This document shows, in pieces, positions 56,851-64,000 of a DNA stretch of 64,000 nt. Positions within the stretch are counted from its first letter, which is position 1. Every line of letters starts with the position of its first letter. The notes below the pieces were generated by a model. The model worked only from the letters and a program-made list of their open reading frames with translations. It made no database searches and was not told the DNA's origin. Source of the stretch: Gammaproteobacteria bacterium (GTDB taxonomy: Bacteria; Pseudomonadota; Gammaproteobacteria; PS1; Pseudothioglobaceae); the NCBI GenBank assembly GCA_029243595.1, contig JAQWRQ010000011.1, positions 1-64,000 of the forward strand, read 5' to 3'. Made by a program: the position numbers and the translations under genes.

Positions 56851-57158
56851 TGAATGACATGCAACAGCATTTAACCGAACAGTTAGAAACTTCACTCAAT
56901 CCAATACATTTGGAAGTGATTAATGAATCGGGCAATCATTCCGGCTCTGCAACAGAGTCACATTTTAAATTGATCGTAGTGAGTCATTATTTTTCTGACC
57001 TTAGGTTAATTGATCGTCACCGTTTTATCAATCAACTTTTTAAAGAAGAGCTTGGTCATATTCATGCATTGGCAATGCACACTTACACCCCAGATGAATG
57101 GGCTATGAAAGGTGGCGCACCGGCTTCCCCCCAATGTTCAAGTAAAACAAAACACTAA
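56850..57158 (+). CDS. bolA: BolA family protein
   Basis: The 102-residue protein has the BolA fold: LHLEVINESGNHSG-type motif at residues 19-31, SHFKLIVVSHYFSDLRLIDRHRFINQ-type segment near 37-62 and HIHALAMHTYTPDEW near 70-84. BolA proteins act with monothiol glutaredoxins in Fe-S handling; the His residues (H71, H73, H78) are candidates for the shared cluster. The start codon overlaps the reductase stop by one base. Confidence 0.93.
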   Translation: MNDMQQHLTEQLETSLNPIHLEVINESGNHSGSATESHFKLIVVSHYFSDLRLIDRHRFINQLFKEELGHIHALAMHTYTPDEWAMKGGAPASPQCSSKTKH

Positions 57159-57160
57159 CT

Positions 57161-58735
57161 TTGTTTAAACGATTTTTATATTTATCTTTTTTATTTTTAG
57201 GCGCTTGTGCTTCACAAGGTGATATAAATGCTTCGCAAAACATCGATAGTAAGCATACTTTAAAGACAAACCTTAGTCCAGCTGCAATTGTTAAGCCTAA
57301 CCCCGTTGTTGTTGAAAAAGATTTGTGGCAATATATTTCTAACCGTCACACACTTAAAGCAAGAAGCCAGAAAGATTTATTTTGGCATATTGACTGGTTT
57401 AAGAAAAATCCTGATTATCTGACACGTGTTACCAAGCGTGCTAAGCCTTATTTGTATTTAGTAACCGAAGAAGTAGAAAAAGCGGGTTTGCCGATAGAGA
57501 TTGCTCTATTGCCTATTGTTGAATCGGCTTATTATCCGTTTTCTTATTCACATGGTACTGCTTCTGGTCTTTGGCAGTTTATCCCTTCTACTGGCAAGCT
57601 TTATGGCTTAAAAGAAGATTGGTGGTATGACGGTCGACGTGATGTTTTAGCATCAACCAAGGCAGCAGTTAAGTATCTAAAAAATCTGACCAAGCTTTTC
57701 AAAGGTGATTATTTACTGGCTATTGCTGCTTATAATTCTGGCCCAGGTCGCGTACAAAAAGCAGTACGTAAAAATAAACGACTGGGTAAAAAAGATGATT
57801 TTTGGCATTTAGATTTACCAGCTGAAACCAGAGGTTATGTGCCTAGATTGTTAGCAGTTGCTGAGTTGATTAAGCACCCCGAAAAATACGGACAAACCAT
57901 TACACCAGTGAGTAATGCTGCACAATTGAGAGTGGTAAAGCTAGACTCTCAGTTTGATCTGGCCATGATTTCACAGTGGGCTGACCTTAGTCTGGATGAG
58001 ATTTATTCACTCAATCCTGGGCTTAAGCGCTGGGCTACACCAAGTAACCCACCTTATAAACTTCTATTGCCAATTAACAACATTGATACATTTGAAAAAA
58101 ATCTGAGCGCACAGCCAAAGAGTGCACGAGTTAGATGGCTACGCCATAAGGTGAAATCGGGCGAGAGTTTAAGTTATTTGGCTAATAAGTATAAGACTAC
58201 TTTGAGTCAAATTAAAAGCGCGAATAGTCTTAAAGATAATTTAATTAAAGTCGGTGATCATCTAATTATGCCTGTTGCACAGCGTGGTGAAAATGACTAT
58301 ACACTTTCTGAAAATGAGCGAGAAAAACGACGATTAAACGCCAAGAAAACAGGGGTTAAAGTTGTACATACGGTCGCTAGTGGTGATAGTTTGTGGAAAA
58401 TCGCCAAACTATACAAGGTTCAAATTGACAGCCTAGTTAAATGGAATCATATTACTCGATCTAAGCCTTTGGCACTTGGAAAACAATTGGTGATTTGGCA
58501 AGCAAAGCCCGCCAAAGAAAAAGACCTATCCAAAGTCACCAATGTTGGGATTGATATCAACCGAAAGGTTACTTATCGCGTTAAAAAAGGCGATAATTTA
58601 TCAAAAATTGCCAATAAGTTCAATGTTAGTGTTGCTAATCTGAGGTTGTGGAATAAATTAGACAGTAAAAAACCACTACAGCCAGGGCAAAAACTAAAAA
58701 TTGTTGTCAATGTTATTAACTCTAAAATGAAGTAA
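57161..58735 (+). CDS. mltD: Membrane-bound lytic murein transglycosylase D (lipoprotein, three LysM domains)
   Basis: MltD cleaves peptidoglycan glycan strands. The 524-residue protein starts at TTG 57161 (no ATG is available) with a lipoprotein signal ending in FLGAC (lipid Cys15). The transglycosylase domain has the catalytic Glu in PIVESAYYPFSYS (near 113-125), GLWQFIPSTG and AAYNSGPGRVQ. Three LysM domains follow at about 327-371, 399-446 and 469-516. It is 2 nt after bolA and 4 nt before a membrane protein gene. Confidence 0.94.
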   Translation: MFKRFLYLSFLFLGACASQGDINASQNIDSKHTLKTNLSPAAIVKPNPVVVEKDLWQYISNRHTLKARSQKDLFWHIDWFKKNPDYLTRVTKRAKPYLYLVTEEVEKAGLPIEIALLPIVESAYYPFSYSHGTASGLWQFIPSTGKLYGLKEDWWYDGRRDVLASTKAAVKYLKNLTKLFKGDYLLAIAAYNSGPGRVQKAVRKNKRLGKKDDFWHLDLPAETRGYVPRLLAVAELIKHPEKYGQTITPVSNAAQLRVVKLDSQFDLAMISQWADLSLDEIYSLNPGLKRWATPSNPPYKLLLPINNIDTFEKNLSAQPKSARVRWLRHKVKSGESLSYLANKYKTTLSQIKSANSLKDNLIKVGDHLIMPVAQRGENDYTLSENEREKRRLNAKKTGVKVVHTVASGDSLWKIAKLYKVQIDSLVKWNHITRSKPLALGKQLVIWQAKPAKEKDLSKVTNVGIDINRKVTYRVKKGDNLSKIANKFNVSVANLRLWNKLDSKKPLQPGQKLKIVVNVINSKMK

Positions 58736-58739
58736 AAAT

Positions 58740-59441
58740 ATGAATTCACTTCCCATTAATAAAATATTTCTAGCAGGCTTTGCTTTTGCGCTGACACATT
58801 GGAAAAAAATCATTGAAATTTCTATTCTACCGGTACTGATTTCTTCGCCATTCTTAATGGTCGTACCAGAGTTGTTAGGGCTAATGGAGCAGGTATTTAA
58901 TGGCGGCAAGTTAATAGAGGTTGTTTTGCCAGAAAATATGATGGCTTATTTACTCTTGTTTTTTTATGGTTACATTACTTTGTCGATCAATATGTATCGT
59001 TTAGTGGTACTGGGTGAACAATCAGTCAATGGTTTAATGCCGGTTATAAAGATAAATAAAATTGTTCGATTTGTCGGTTTGACATTATTCGTGGGCTTGG
59101 TAACGGTAATACCAGTGATGATTACTGGTATGCCATTCTTACAGTTGGTTGTGTATTTTTTAATTATTCCAATTACGCTTAATTTTGTTGGCATTGCTAT
59201 TGATCAGCCTTCTAAATATAAGTGGAATTTATCGTTTACAACGCATGCAAACTTATTTTTCTTGCAAGCTATTTTGCCGGCTTTGGTTGCTATGTTATTC
59301 GCCGCATTGGCAAATATTATTGGGTTAGGGTCAACTTTAGAATGGGTTGTTAAAGTTGTTGTGTTTTATTGGACATTGGTGACATTAGCTCTGTGCTATC
59401 AGCTGATTAATGTAGCTAATAACTCAGAGAAAACCCCTTAG
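58740..59441 (+). CDS. Polytopic membrane protein of unknown function
   Basis: I do not recognise a family. The 233-residue protein has about six hydrophobic segments (for example ISILPVLISSPFLMVV, MMAYLLLFFYGYITL, FVGLTLFVGLVTVIPVMI, FLQLVVYFLIIPITL). There is no signal peptide, no Cys cluster and no catalytic motif. It follows mltD by 4 nt and its 3' end overlaps ftsQ by 26 bp, the longest convergent overlap here. The general look is of a small uncharacterised multi-pass inner-membrane protein. Confidence 0.75.
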   Translation: MNSLPINKIFLAGFAFALTHWKKIIEISILPVLISSPFLMVVPELLGLMEQVFNGGKLIEVVLPENMMAYLLLFFYGYITLSINMYRLVVLGEQSVNGLMPVIKINKIVRFVGLTLFVGLVTVIPVMITGMPFLQLVVYFLIIPITLNFVGIAIDQPSKYKWNLSFTTHANLFFLQAILPALVAMLFAALANIIGLGSTLEWVVKVVVFYWTLVTLALCYQLINVANNSEKTP

Positions 59442-60171
59442 GATAGCGCATATCAAACGTAACCTGCTTAACCTTTTTTGAAGGTTTTATCTTGGTGTAA
59501 GCTTTTATAAAGCGCTCTAATCTCTGCTCTTGTTGTTGATAGCCTAGAATCACTTTAACATTGGGTTTAAAAGTAAGTTGATCAATATTCGTTCGAGAAA
59601 AAGTGGTAATAACCATGTCTCCAGATAAAATTTGGTAGTCTTGGTGGTCTGTGTAGAGTTTAATAATCTTTGCTTGGTTTGCTTCTGACCGTGCCAGGAC
59701 AGCGTCTGATGGAATGATTGTCTTTGGAATAAACAATTCACCTGTAGTTGATATGTAACCTGCACAGCCAGTCTTATTTTTGGTGCTGCAATTGATGTTT
59801 TCCCAACGCATGGCAATATCTTGAGGTTCAATATCTATTTGAATTGAATTCCAAAATAGGCGCTCAACATGCGCAGCACCTACCCAAGGCTCAGTCTCTA
59901 AAACTTGTTTTATTTCGTGTAAATTTAGCTGGTATTTGTCTTGAATAAGGGGTTGTATTTTATCTGCCAAGATTGCTTGGTCAATTGGTAGGGATCCATC
60001 AATCTCCCAACTCACTTGTGCTTTTAAAAATTCAGTAGGTTCAGATTCTAAAATACGCCAAACAATAAAAGCCAACATAGCAAAAAAAGGCAGTGCTTTT
60101 GCAACTGGTAAGAAAAATTGCTTTATTGATTTTTTACGTTTGTTATAGCGAGGGTTATTTTTTTTAATCAT
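59416..60171 (-). CDS. ftsQ: Cell division protein FtsQ
   Basis: FtsQ bridges early and late divisome proteins. The 251-residue protein has a short basic cytoplasmic tail (NNPRYNKRKKSIKQ), one membrane segment (ALPFFAMLAFIVWRI) and a POTRA domain (WEIDGSLPIDQAILADKI, VLETEPWVGAAHVERLFW). A beta domain ends in VTFDMRYPKGFSLS. It follows ddl by an 8-bp overlap. ftsA and ftsZ, which normally follow, are absent; the operon ends here against a convergent gene. Confidence 0.93.
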   Translation of the reverse strand: MIKKNNPRYNKRKKSIKQFFLPVAKALPFFAMLAFIVWRILESEPTEFLKAQVSWEIDGSLPIDQAILADKIQPLIQDKYQLNLHEIKQVLETEPWVGAAHVERLFWNSIQIDIEPQDIAMRWENINCSTKNKTGCAGYISTTGELFIPKTIIPSDAVLARSEANQAKIIKLYTDHQDYQILSGDMVITTFSRTNIDQLTFKPNVKVILGYQQQEQRLERFIKAYTKIKPSKKVKQVTFDMRYPKGFSLSY

Positions 60172-61042
60172 TGAGAATTGCTATTATTAATTCGTCAAAA
60201 CTAAGCCCTGATGCTTTGGCAGCCATTGGCACTAAAGAATGAGATGTCATACCGGGTACAGTGTTGATTTCTAATAAATAGGGCGTATTGTATTTATCAA
60301 GGATAAAGTCAACTCGACCCCAAGTCTTGGCATTCATAATATTAAAAGCATTTAGTGCGATGGACTGCAATTTTTTTTCGATCTCATCTGAGAGTTTGCA
60401 TGGGCATAAATACTGGGTTTCATCTGAATGATATTTAGACTCATAATCATAAAATCCATGGCCTGCTTTTATTTGAATAACAGGTAATGTTTCTTTATTT
60501 AGAATTGTAACGGTATATTCACCCCCTTCAATCCATTGCTCAATCAATGCTTGACTGTCGTATTGCCAGGCTAATGCAAGCGCTTTGTTTAATTCGTTAG
60601 CATCGCTTACCTTGCTGATGCCAATACTAGAGCCTTCTAAAATTGGCTTTACAGCCCAAGGCAGTGGAAAGTCAATAATTGGAGTGTCTTCGCCAATTAT
60701 TGCCAAAACAGAGGGTGCTAAAGGTAGATTGTGCTGCCCCCATATGGTTTTTGTTGTGGCTTTGTTCATGCATTGTTCGGAAGCACTTGAATTAGTACCT
60801 GTATAAGCAATATTACGATCTTCAAGCTGTTGTTGGATATAGCCATCCTCACCGCCACGACCATGTAAAACAATAAAAGCTTTGTCAAATTTCTTTGACC
60901 AAAGCTCGTCAAGGTTATCACCTTCCCAATCAAACTTAAAACACTCAATGTTTTGCTTTTTTAAAGCGTCATAGACTGCTTTTCCACTATTTAAAGAGAC
61001 TTCTCGTTCAGCTGAATTACCCCCCATTAATACCGCAATCAT
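60164..61042 (-). CDS. ddl: D-alanine-D-alanine ligase
   Basis: Ddl makes the D-Ala-D-Ala dipeptide of peptidoglycan. The 292-residue protein has IAVLMGGNSAEREVSLNSG (2-20), VLHGRGGEDG (near 58-67), an ATP-grasp domain with AVKPILEGSSIGISKV and GRVDFILD, and LLEINTVPGMTSHSL near the end. It is part of murC-murB-ddl-ftsQ, with 4-bp and 8-bp overlaps to murB and ftsQ. Confidence 0.95.
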   Translation of the reverse strand: MIAVLMGGNSAEREVSLNSGKAVYDALKKQNIECFKFDWEGDNLDELWSKKFDKAFIVLHGRGGEDGYIQQQLEDRNIAYTGTNSSASEQCMNKATTKTIWGQHNLPLAPSVLAIIGEDTPIIDFPLPWAVKPILEGSSIGISKVSDANELNKALALAWQYDSQALIEQWIEGGEYTVTILNKETLPVIQIKAGHGFYDYESKYHSDETQYLCPCKLSDEIEKKLQSIALNAFNIMNAKTWGRVDFILDKYNTPYLLEINTVPGMTSHSLVPMAAKASGLSFDELIIAILND

Positions 61043-61872
61043 ATAATTTTCACTTCTGTTTTTAAGTCAATATCAAGCTTAGATTTTACGGTTTGTTGAA
61101 TGTGTTTAATTAGGTTTTCAATGTCAGTGGCTGTTGCATTGTCTTGATTGATAATAAAGTTAGCGTGTTTGTCGGAAACACAAGCGCTGCCGATGCAAAA
61201 CCCTTTAAGACCACAGTCTTCAATCAATCGTGCAGCGTGATAATTGCCTGAATTTTTAAAGACACTACCGCAACTGGCTTGGCCAATTGGCTGAGAGGTG
61301 TTGCGTTTTTTTAACAAAGCCTTGATGTCTTGTTGTTTGTCAATTTGGTTAAAATTAAAGCTTGCGGCAATGAAATACTCATTCTTATTATTAGCAGTTA
61401 CTTGTCGATAAGTAATTTTAAAATCTGTCGTGTTTCTCTTAAATATGACGCCTGCAGTATTAATGACAGTGACAGAATCAACAAACTGCCAAATTTCACT
61501 ACCAAATGCGCCTGCGTTCATTGCTAATGCACCACCAACACTACCTGGAATAGCGCTCAAAAACTCAGCGCCATGTAGGCCTTTAGATTCACATAATCGA
61601 GAGAGTTTTGCTAGTGTAGTACCTGCTTCTGTATAAATATTATTACCACTTATATTGAGCGCATTAAGGTGTTTTAGTTTAATAACAACACCATTAAACC
61701 CCTGGTCACGCACCAGTAAATTACTACCCAAACCCAGCATTAAAATAGGTTCTTGATTATTTTTTAAAAATTCAGATAATTCACCCAGTGTATTAGGGGT
61801 GAAAAAATCTTTTGCTTGGCCACCTGCTCTCAATGAGCAGTGTTTACTCATCGATTCGTTATGAATCAACAT
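61039..61872 (-). CDS. murB: UDP-N-acetylenolpyruvoylglucosamine reductase
   Basis: MurB reduces the enolpyruvyl group to lactate, forming UDP-MurNAc, with FAD. The 277-residue protein has SLRAGGQAKDFFTP (13-26), LGLGSNLLVRD, LSAIPGSVGGALAMNAGAFG (near 104-123) and a catalytic Ser in ASCGSVFKNSGN. It lacks the long C-terminal insert of E. coli MurB and has the shorter type II layout. Its start overlaps murC by 14 bp. Confidence 0.94.
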   Translation of the reverse strand: MLIHNESMSKHCSLRAGGQAKDFFTPNTLGELSEFLKNNQEPILMLGLGSNLLVRDQGFNGVVIKLKHLNALNISGNNIYTEAGTTLAKLSRLCESKGLHGAEFLSAIPGSVGGALAMNAGAFGSEIWQFVDSVTVINTAGVIFKRNTTDFKITYRQVTANNKNEYFIAASFNFNQIDKQQDIKALLKKRNTSQPIGQASCGSVFKNSGNYHAARLIEDCGLKGFCIGSACVSDKHANFIINQDNATATDIENLIKHIQQTVKSKLDIDLKTEVKII

Positions 61873-63274
61873 ATTGAGTGGTTAGTAGCTCGACTAAAGT
61901 ATGGATATCGCCAGCACCTAAGGTTAAAACAACATCATCTTCTTTAATAACATTTGGCAGGATATCTAAAACCTCAAGCGTATTTTTAACCACAATTGGG
62001 TCAAGCGCTGAACGTTGACGAATGCTACTGGCTAACACGCTAGAATTAATATGTGCAATTGGTTGTTCACTGGCAGGGTAGATGTCTAATAAGACCAGTA
62101 CATCTGCCTGAGAAAGGGCCTGAGAAAAATCATCAAACAAATCACGTGTTCGCGTGTATCGATGTGGCTGAAAAACCACGATTAAGCGTTTGTCTTTATA
62201 GGTATTTTGTAGGCTTTCAAATACAGCTTTAATTTCATTAGGATGGTGACCGTAGTCATCAAATAATACCACCTGTTGGTTGTTGATTTTTAAAAAACCA
62301 TGGTAATCAAGTCGTCTTGCTACACCTGAGAAATCTTTTAATGCGGCTTGAATGGTTTCAATCTTAATATCTAATTCACAAGCGATACCAATGGCGGCTA
62401 AAGTATTAAGAATGTTATGTTTCCCGATCAGGTTGAGCTCAACTGGGAATGAACAGTCGTATTTTTTGCACACTACTTCAAAATGCATTTGCCTTTCTTG
62501 TTGCGTGATGTTGGTCGCCTGCACATCAACGCCTTGACTAAATCCGTAGGTCACTAAAGGTCGGTGAATATCGTTAATAATGTCTTGCACACCTGTATCA
62601 TCCGCACACAATACACAGGCGCCATAAAAGGGCAGGTTGGAGGTGAAGCTGACAAAGGCATCGGTTAATTTTTGATAATCATTATCATAAGTTGCCATAT
62701 GATCTTGATCAATATTAGTGATGACACTAAGCATTGGCTGCAGGTGTAAAAAAGAAGCATCAGACTCATCTGCTTCAGCAATCAAGTAGTCGCTTTCACC
62801 CAGTTTTGCATTGATACCACTTGAATTTAAAATACCGCCAATAATGTAAGTAGGGTCAAGTTTTGCAATATTAAGTATGTGAGTAATCAGACTGGTAACT
62901 GTGGTCTTTCCATGAGTACCAGCTACTGCAATACCAAATCTAAAGCGCATAATATCGGCCAACATCTCGGCCCTAGGAACGGTAGGAATATTAAGCTCAT
63001 GTGCTTTGATTAGCTCTGGGTTGGTTTGATCAATTGCACTAGAAACCACGACAGTTTGTGCATCAACAACATGATCAGCATGATGATCTTGGTTTATTTT
63101 ACAGCCCAGTTTTTGCAACCTTTTGGTGACTGCATTAGAGTTAATGTCTGAGCCAGAAACTTGATAACCAAGGTTGTGTAGCACCTCGGCAATTCCGCTC
63201 ATTCCAGAGCCACCAATACCAATAAAATGAATATGTTGAATTCTAGAATTAGAAGCAGAACGGAAGTTATTCAC
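61859..63274 (-). CDS. murC: UDP-N-acetylmuramate-L-alanine ligase
   Basis: MurC adds L-Ala, the first residue of the peptidoglycan peptide. The 471-residue ligase has IHFIGIGGSGMSGIAEVL (14-31), AGTHGKTTVTSLITHI (near 119-134), EADESDASFLHLQP and the central ITNIDQDHMATY. DDYGHHPNEIKAVFES precedes the C-terminal domain. Upstream is ispF with a 4-bp overlap, not the usual ftsW and murG. Confidence 0.96.
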   Translation of the reverse strand: MNNFRSASNSRIQHIHFIGIGGSGMSGIAEVLHNLGYQVSGSDINSNAVTKRLQKLGCKINQDHHADHVVDAQTVVVSSAIDQTNPELIKAHELNIPTVPRAEMLADIMRFRFGIAVAGTHGKTTVTSLITHILNIAKLDPTYIIGGILNSSGINAKLGESDYLIAEADESDASFLHLQPMLSVITNIDQDHMATYDNDYQKLTDAFVSFTSNLPFYGACVLCADDTGVQDIINDIHRPLVTYGFSQGVDVQATNITQQERQMHFEVVCKKYDCSFPVELNLIGKHNILNTLAAIGIACELDIKIETIQAALKDFSGVARRLDYHGFLKINNQQVVLFDDYGHHPNEIKAVFESLQNTYKDKRLIVVFQPHRYTRTRDLFDDFSQALSQADVLVLLDIYPASEQPIAHINSSVLASSIRQRSALDPIVVKNTLEVLDILPNVIKEDDVVLTLGAGDIHTLVELLTTQYVDS

Positions 63275-63747
63275 GATTTTGAAACAGTGATAATACTAAA
63301 GACCTGAATACCTTCACCCTTGCCAAATGCAGTTAAACCTTCGCCGGTTGTAGCGGTGATACCAACATTAGCGATGTTAGTGTTCATTAAATGAGCAATA
63401 TTGGATTTAAGCGCTTCTATTTTTGGTGAAATTTTTGGCACCAGGCATTCGATTGAAATGGCAATATGCTCGATATGCCAGCCATTAAGATCACCCAACG
63501 CTAACTTTAAGTATTCGGCGCTATCGATAATTCCTTGTTGGCAGAGCGCATCAGCTTTAGCACCGAGAATATTTTGCCCGGTGATTGAAGAAATAGCATT
63601 AGTGAGAGAGTGTAGAATAACGTCAGCATCACTATTGCCACGTAGGCCTTGAGGGTGGTCAAATTCAACGCCACCCAAAATAAGCAACTTGTCATTGACA
63701 CTGTCAAATGCATGTGAATCTTGCCCAAGTCCGGATTTAATGTTCAT
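63271..63747 (-). CDS. ispF: 2-C-methyl-D-erythritol 2,4-cyclodiphosphate synthase
   Basis: IspF closes the cyclic diphosphate in the MEP pathway of isoprenoid synthesis. The 158-residue trimeric enzyme has the metal ligands D10 and H12 in GLGQDSHAF, a third His in DVILHSLTNAI (near 45) and GVEFDHPQGL. It ends with the family signature TTGEGLTAFGKGEGIQ. It abuts ispD with no gap and overlaps murC by 4 bp. Confidence 0.96.
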   Translation of the reverse strand: MNIKSGLGQDSHAFDSVNDKLLILGGVEFDHPQGLRGNSDADVILHSLTNAISSITGQNILGAKADALCQQGIIDSAEYLKLALGDLNGWHIEHIAISIECLVPKISPKIEALKSNIAHLMNTNIANVGITATTGEGLTAFGKGEGIQVFSIITVSKS

Positions 63748-64000
63748 TTAATTATTTGATTCTAAATAAAAGTTAGCCAAATCTAAATCTTCTGCTGTGG
63801 TGATTTTTAGGTTGCTTTTACTGCCTTCAATCAATACAGAGTTAAGCCCTAAAGCCTCAATACTGCTAGCCTCATCAGTAATATTTAAACCATTTTTTAC
63901 AATGTTATCTAAGGCTTTTGATAATACACCAAATCGATACATTTGGGGTGTTTGCGCTTGCCAAAGATTAGACCTGTCTAAGGTAGATTCAACTTGGATG
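63748..64000 (-). CDS. ispD: 2-C-methyl-D-erythritol 4-phosphate cytidylyltransferase, C-terminal part (cut by window edge)
   Basis: The frame continues past the right edge, so only about 84 C-terminal residues are seen. The segment DRSNLWQAQTPQMYRFGVL carries the family motif around TPQ, and later residues include TDEASSIEALG and LKITTAEDLDLA, which match the end of IspD. It catalyses CTP-dependent activation of methylerythritol phosphate, two steps before IspF. The order ispD-ispF is common in gammaproteobacteria. Confidence 0.92.
   Translation of the reverse strand, partial: IQVESTLDRSNLWQAQTPQMYRFGVLSKALDNIVKNGLNITDEASSIEALGLNSVLIEGSKSNLKITTAEDLDLANFYLESNN

Overview
The window is an AT-rich, very compact stretch of a gammaproteobacterial chromosome. 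Its gene content fits a sulfur-oxidising member of the SUP05 / Candidatus Thioglobus / thiotrophic-symbiont group: a thiosulfate-oxidation operon (soxX-Y-Z-A plus a SoxK-like gene), a periplasmic rhodanese, a SoxW-like thioredoxin, Rnf and HemJ components, and gammaproteobacterial housekeeping proteins. The lineage is inferred from gene content and base composition, not from a database search. recA, recX, comEC and trpE are intact, and I see no insertion sequences, prophage, CRISPR array, tRNA or rRNA.

Layout. 1-2005: 3' part of rpoC and its terminator. 2060-3514: stand-alone trpE. 3558-6033: sox operon with its own candidate promoter, a palindromic leader and a strong terminator. 6471-7436: a PsiE-family membrane protein followed by a 155-residue protein that is 20% methionine. 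7552-11010: dnaE, meeting comEC tail to tail. 11007-15880 (minus): ribD-coaBC-[333 bp gap]-comEC; the gap carries a DnaA-box dyad. 15950-20995 (plus): recA-recX-unknown Cys/His protein-Atm1-type exporter-tgt-degenerate receiver. 20985-25171 (minus): mreBCD-mrdA cell-shape operon. 25263-27113 (plus): class I fumarase and RNase P RNA. 27540-32214 (minus): clpB with a sigma-32-like promoter, rnfE, rhodanese and prmC. 32296-39333: trmL, fmt/argH/thioredoxin, hemC/phhB, an alcohol dehydrogenase-like gene and ftsY. 39360-42859 (plus): two M16 peptidases and two small proteins. 42881-47086 (minus): a secreted SCP2-like protein and a 1230-residue FAD/Fe-S oxidoreductase. 47162-52172: hemJ, then hom-thrC-cysM-clc. 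52264-55759: rppH, a Bax-inhibitor-1 family protein, murD, miaA. 55840-59441 (plus): ferredoxin-reductase, bolA, mltD and a membrane protein. 59416-64000 (minus): ispD(partial)-ispF-murC-murB-ddl-ftsQ.

How it works together. The sox gene products, with SoxB and others encoded elsewhere, would oxidise thiosulfate in the periplasm. The rhodanese and the thioredoxin-fold protein are likely helpers for sulfur transfer and thiol redox. Most of the rest is peptidoglycan synthesis and cell shape, DNA replication and repair, haem, riboflavin and CoA synthesis, and aspartate-family amino acids. Genes sit in tight runs with 1-25 bp overlaps, and most convergent pairs overlap at their 3' ends without a visible terminator.

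The best candidates for something new are the methionine-cored coiled-coil protein paired with PsiE (6471-7392), the two structured intergenic regions (6240-6340 and 13308-13640), a 35-bp palindrome between convergent genes (42841-42875), and a set of Shine-Dalgarno-less genes whose -10 boxes imply leaderless mRNAs.
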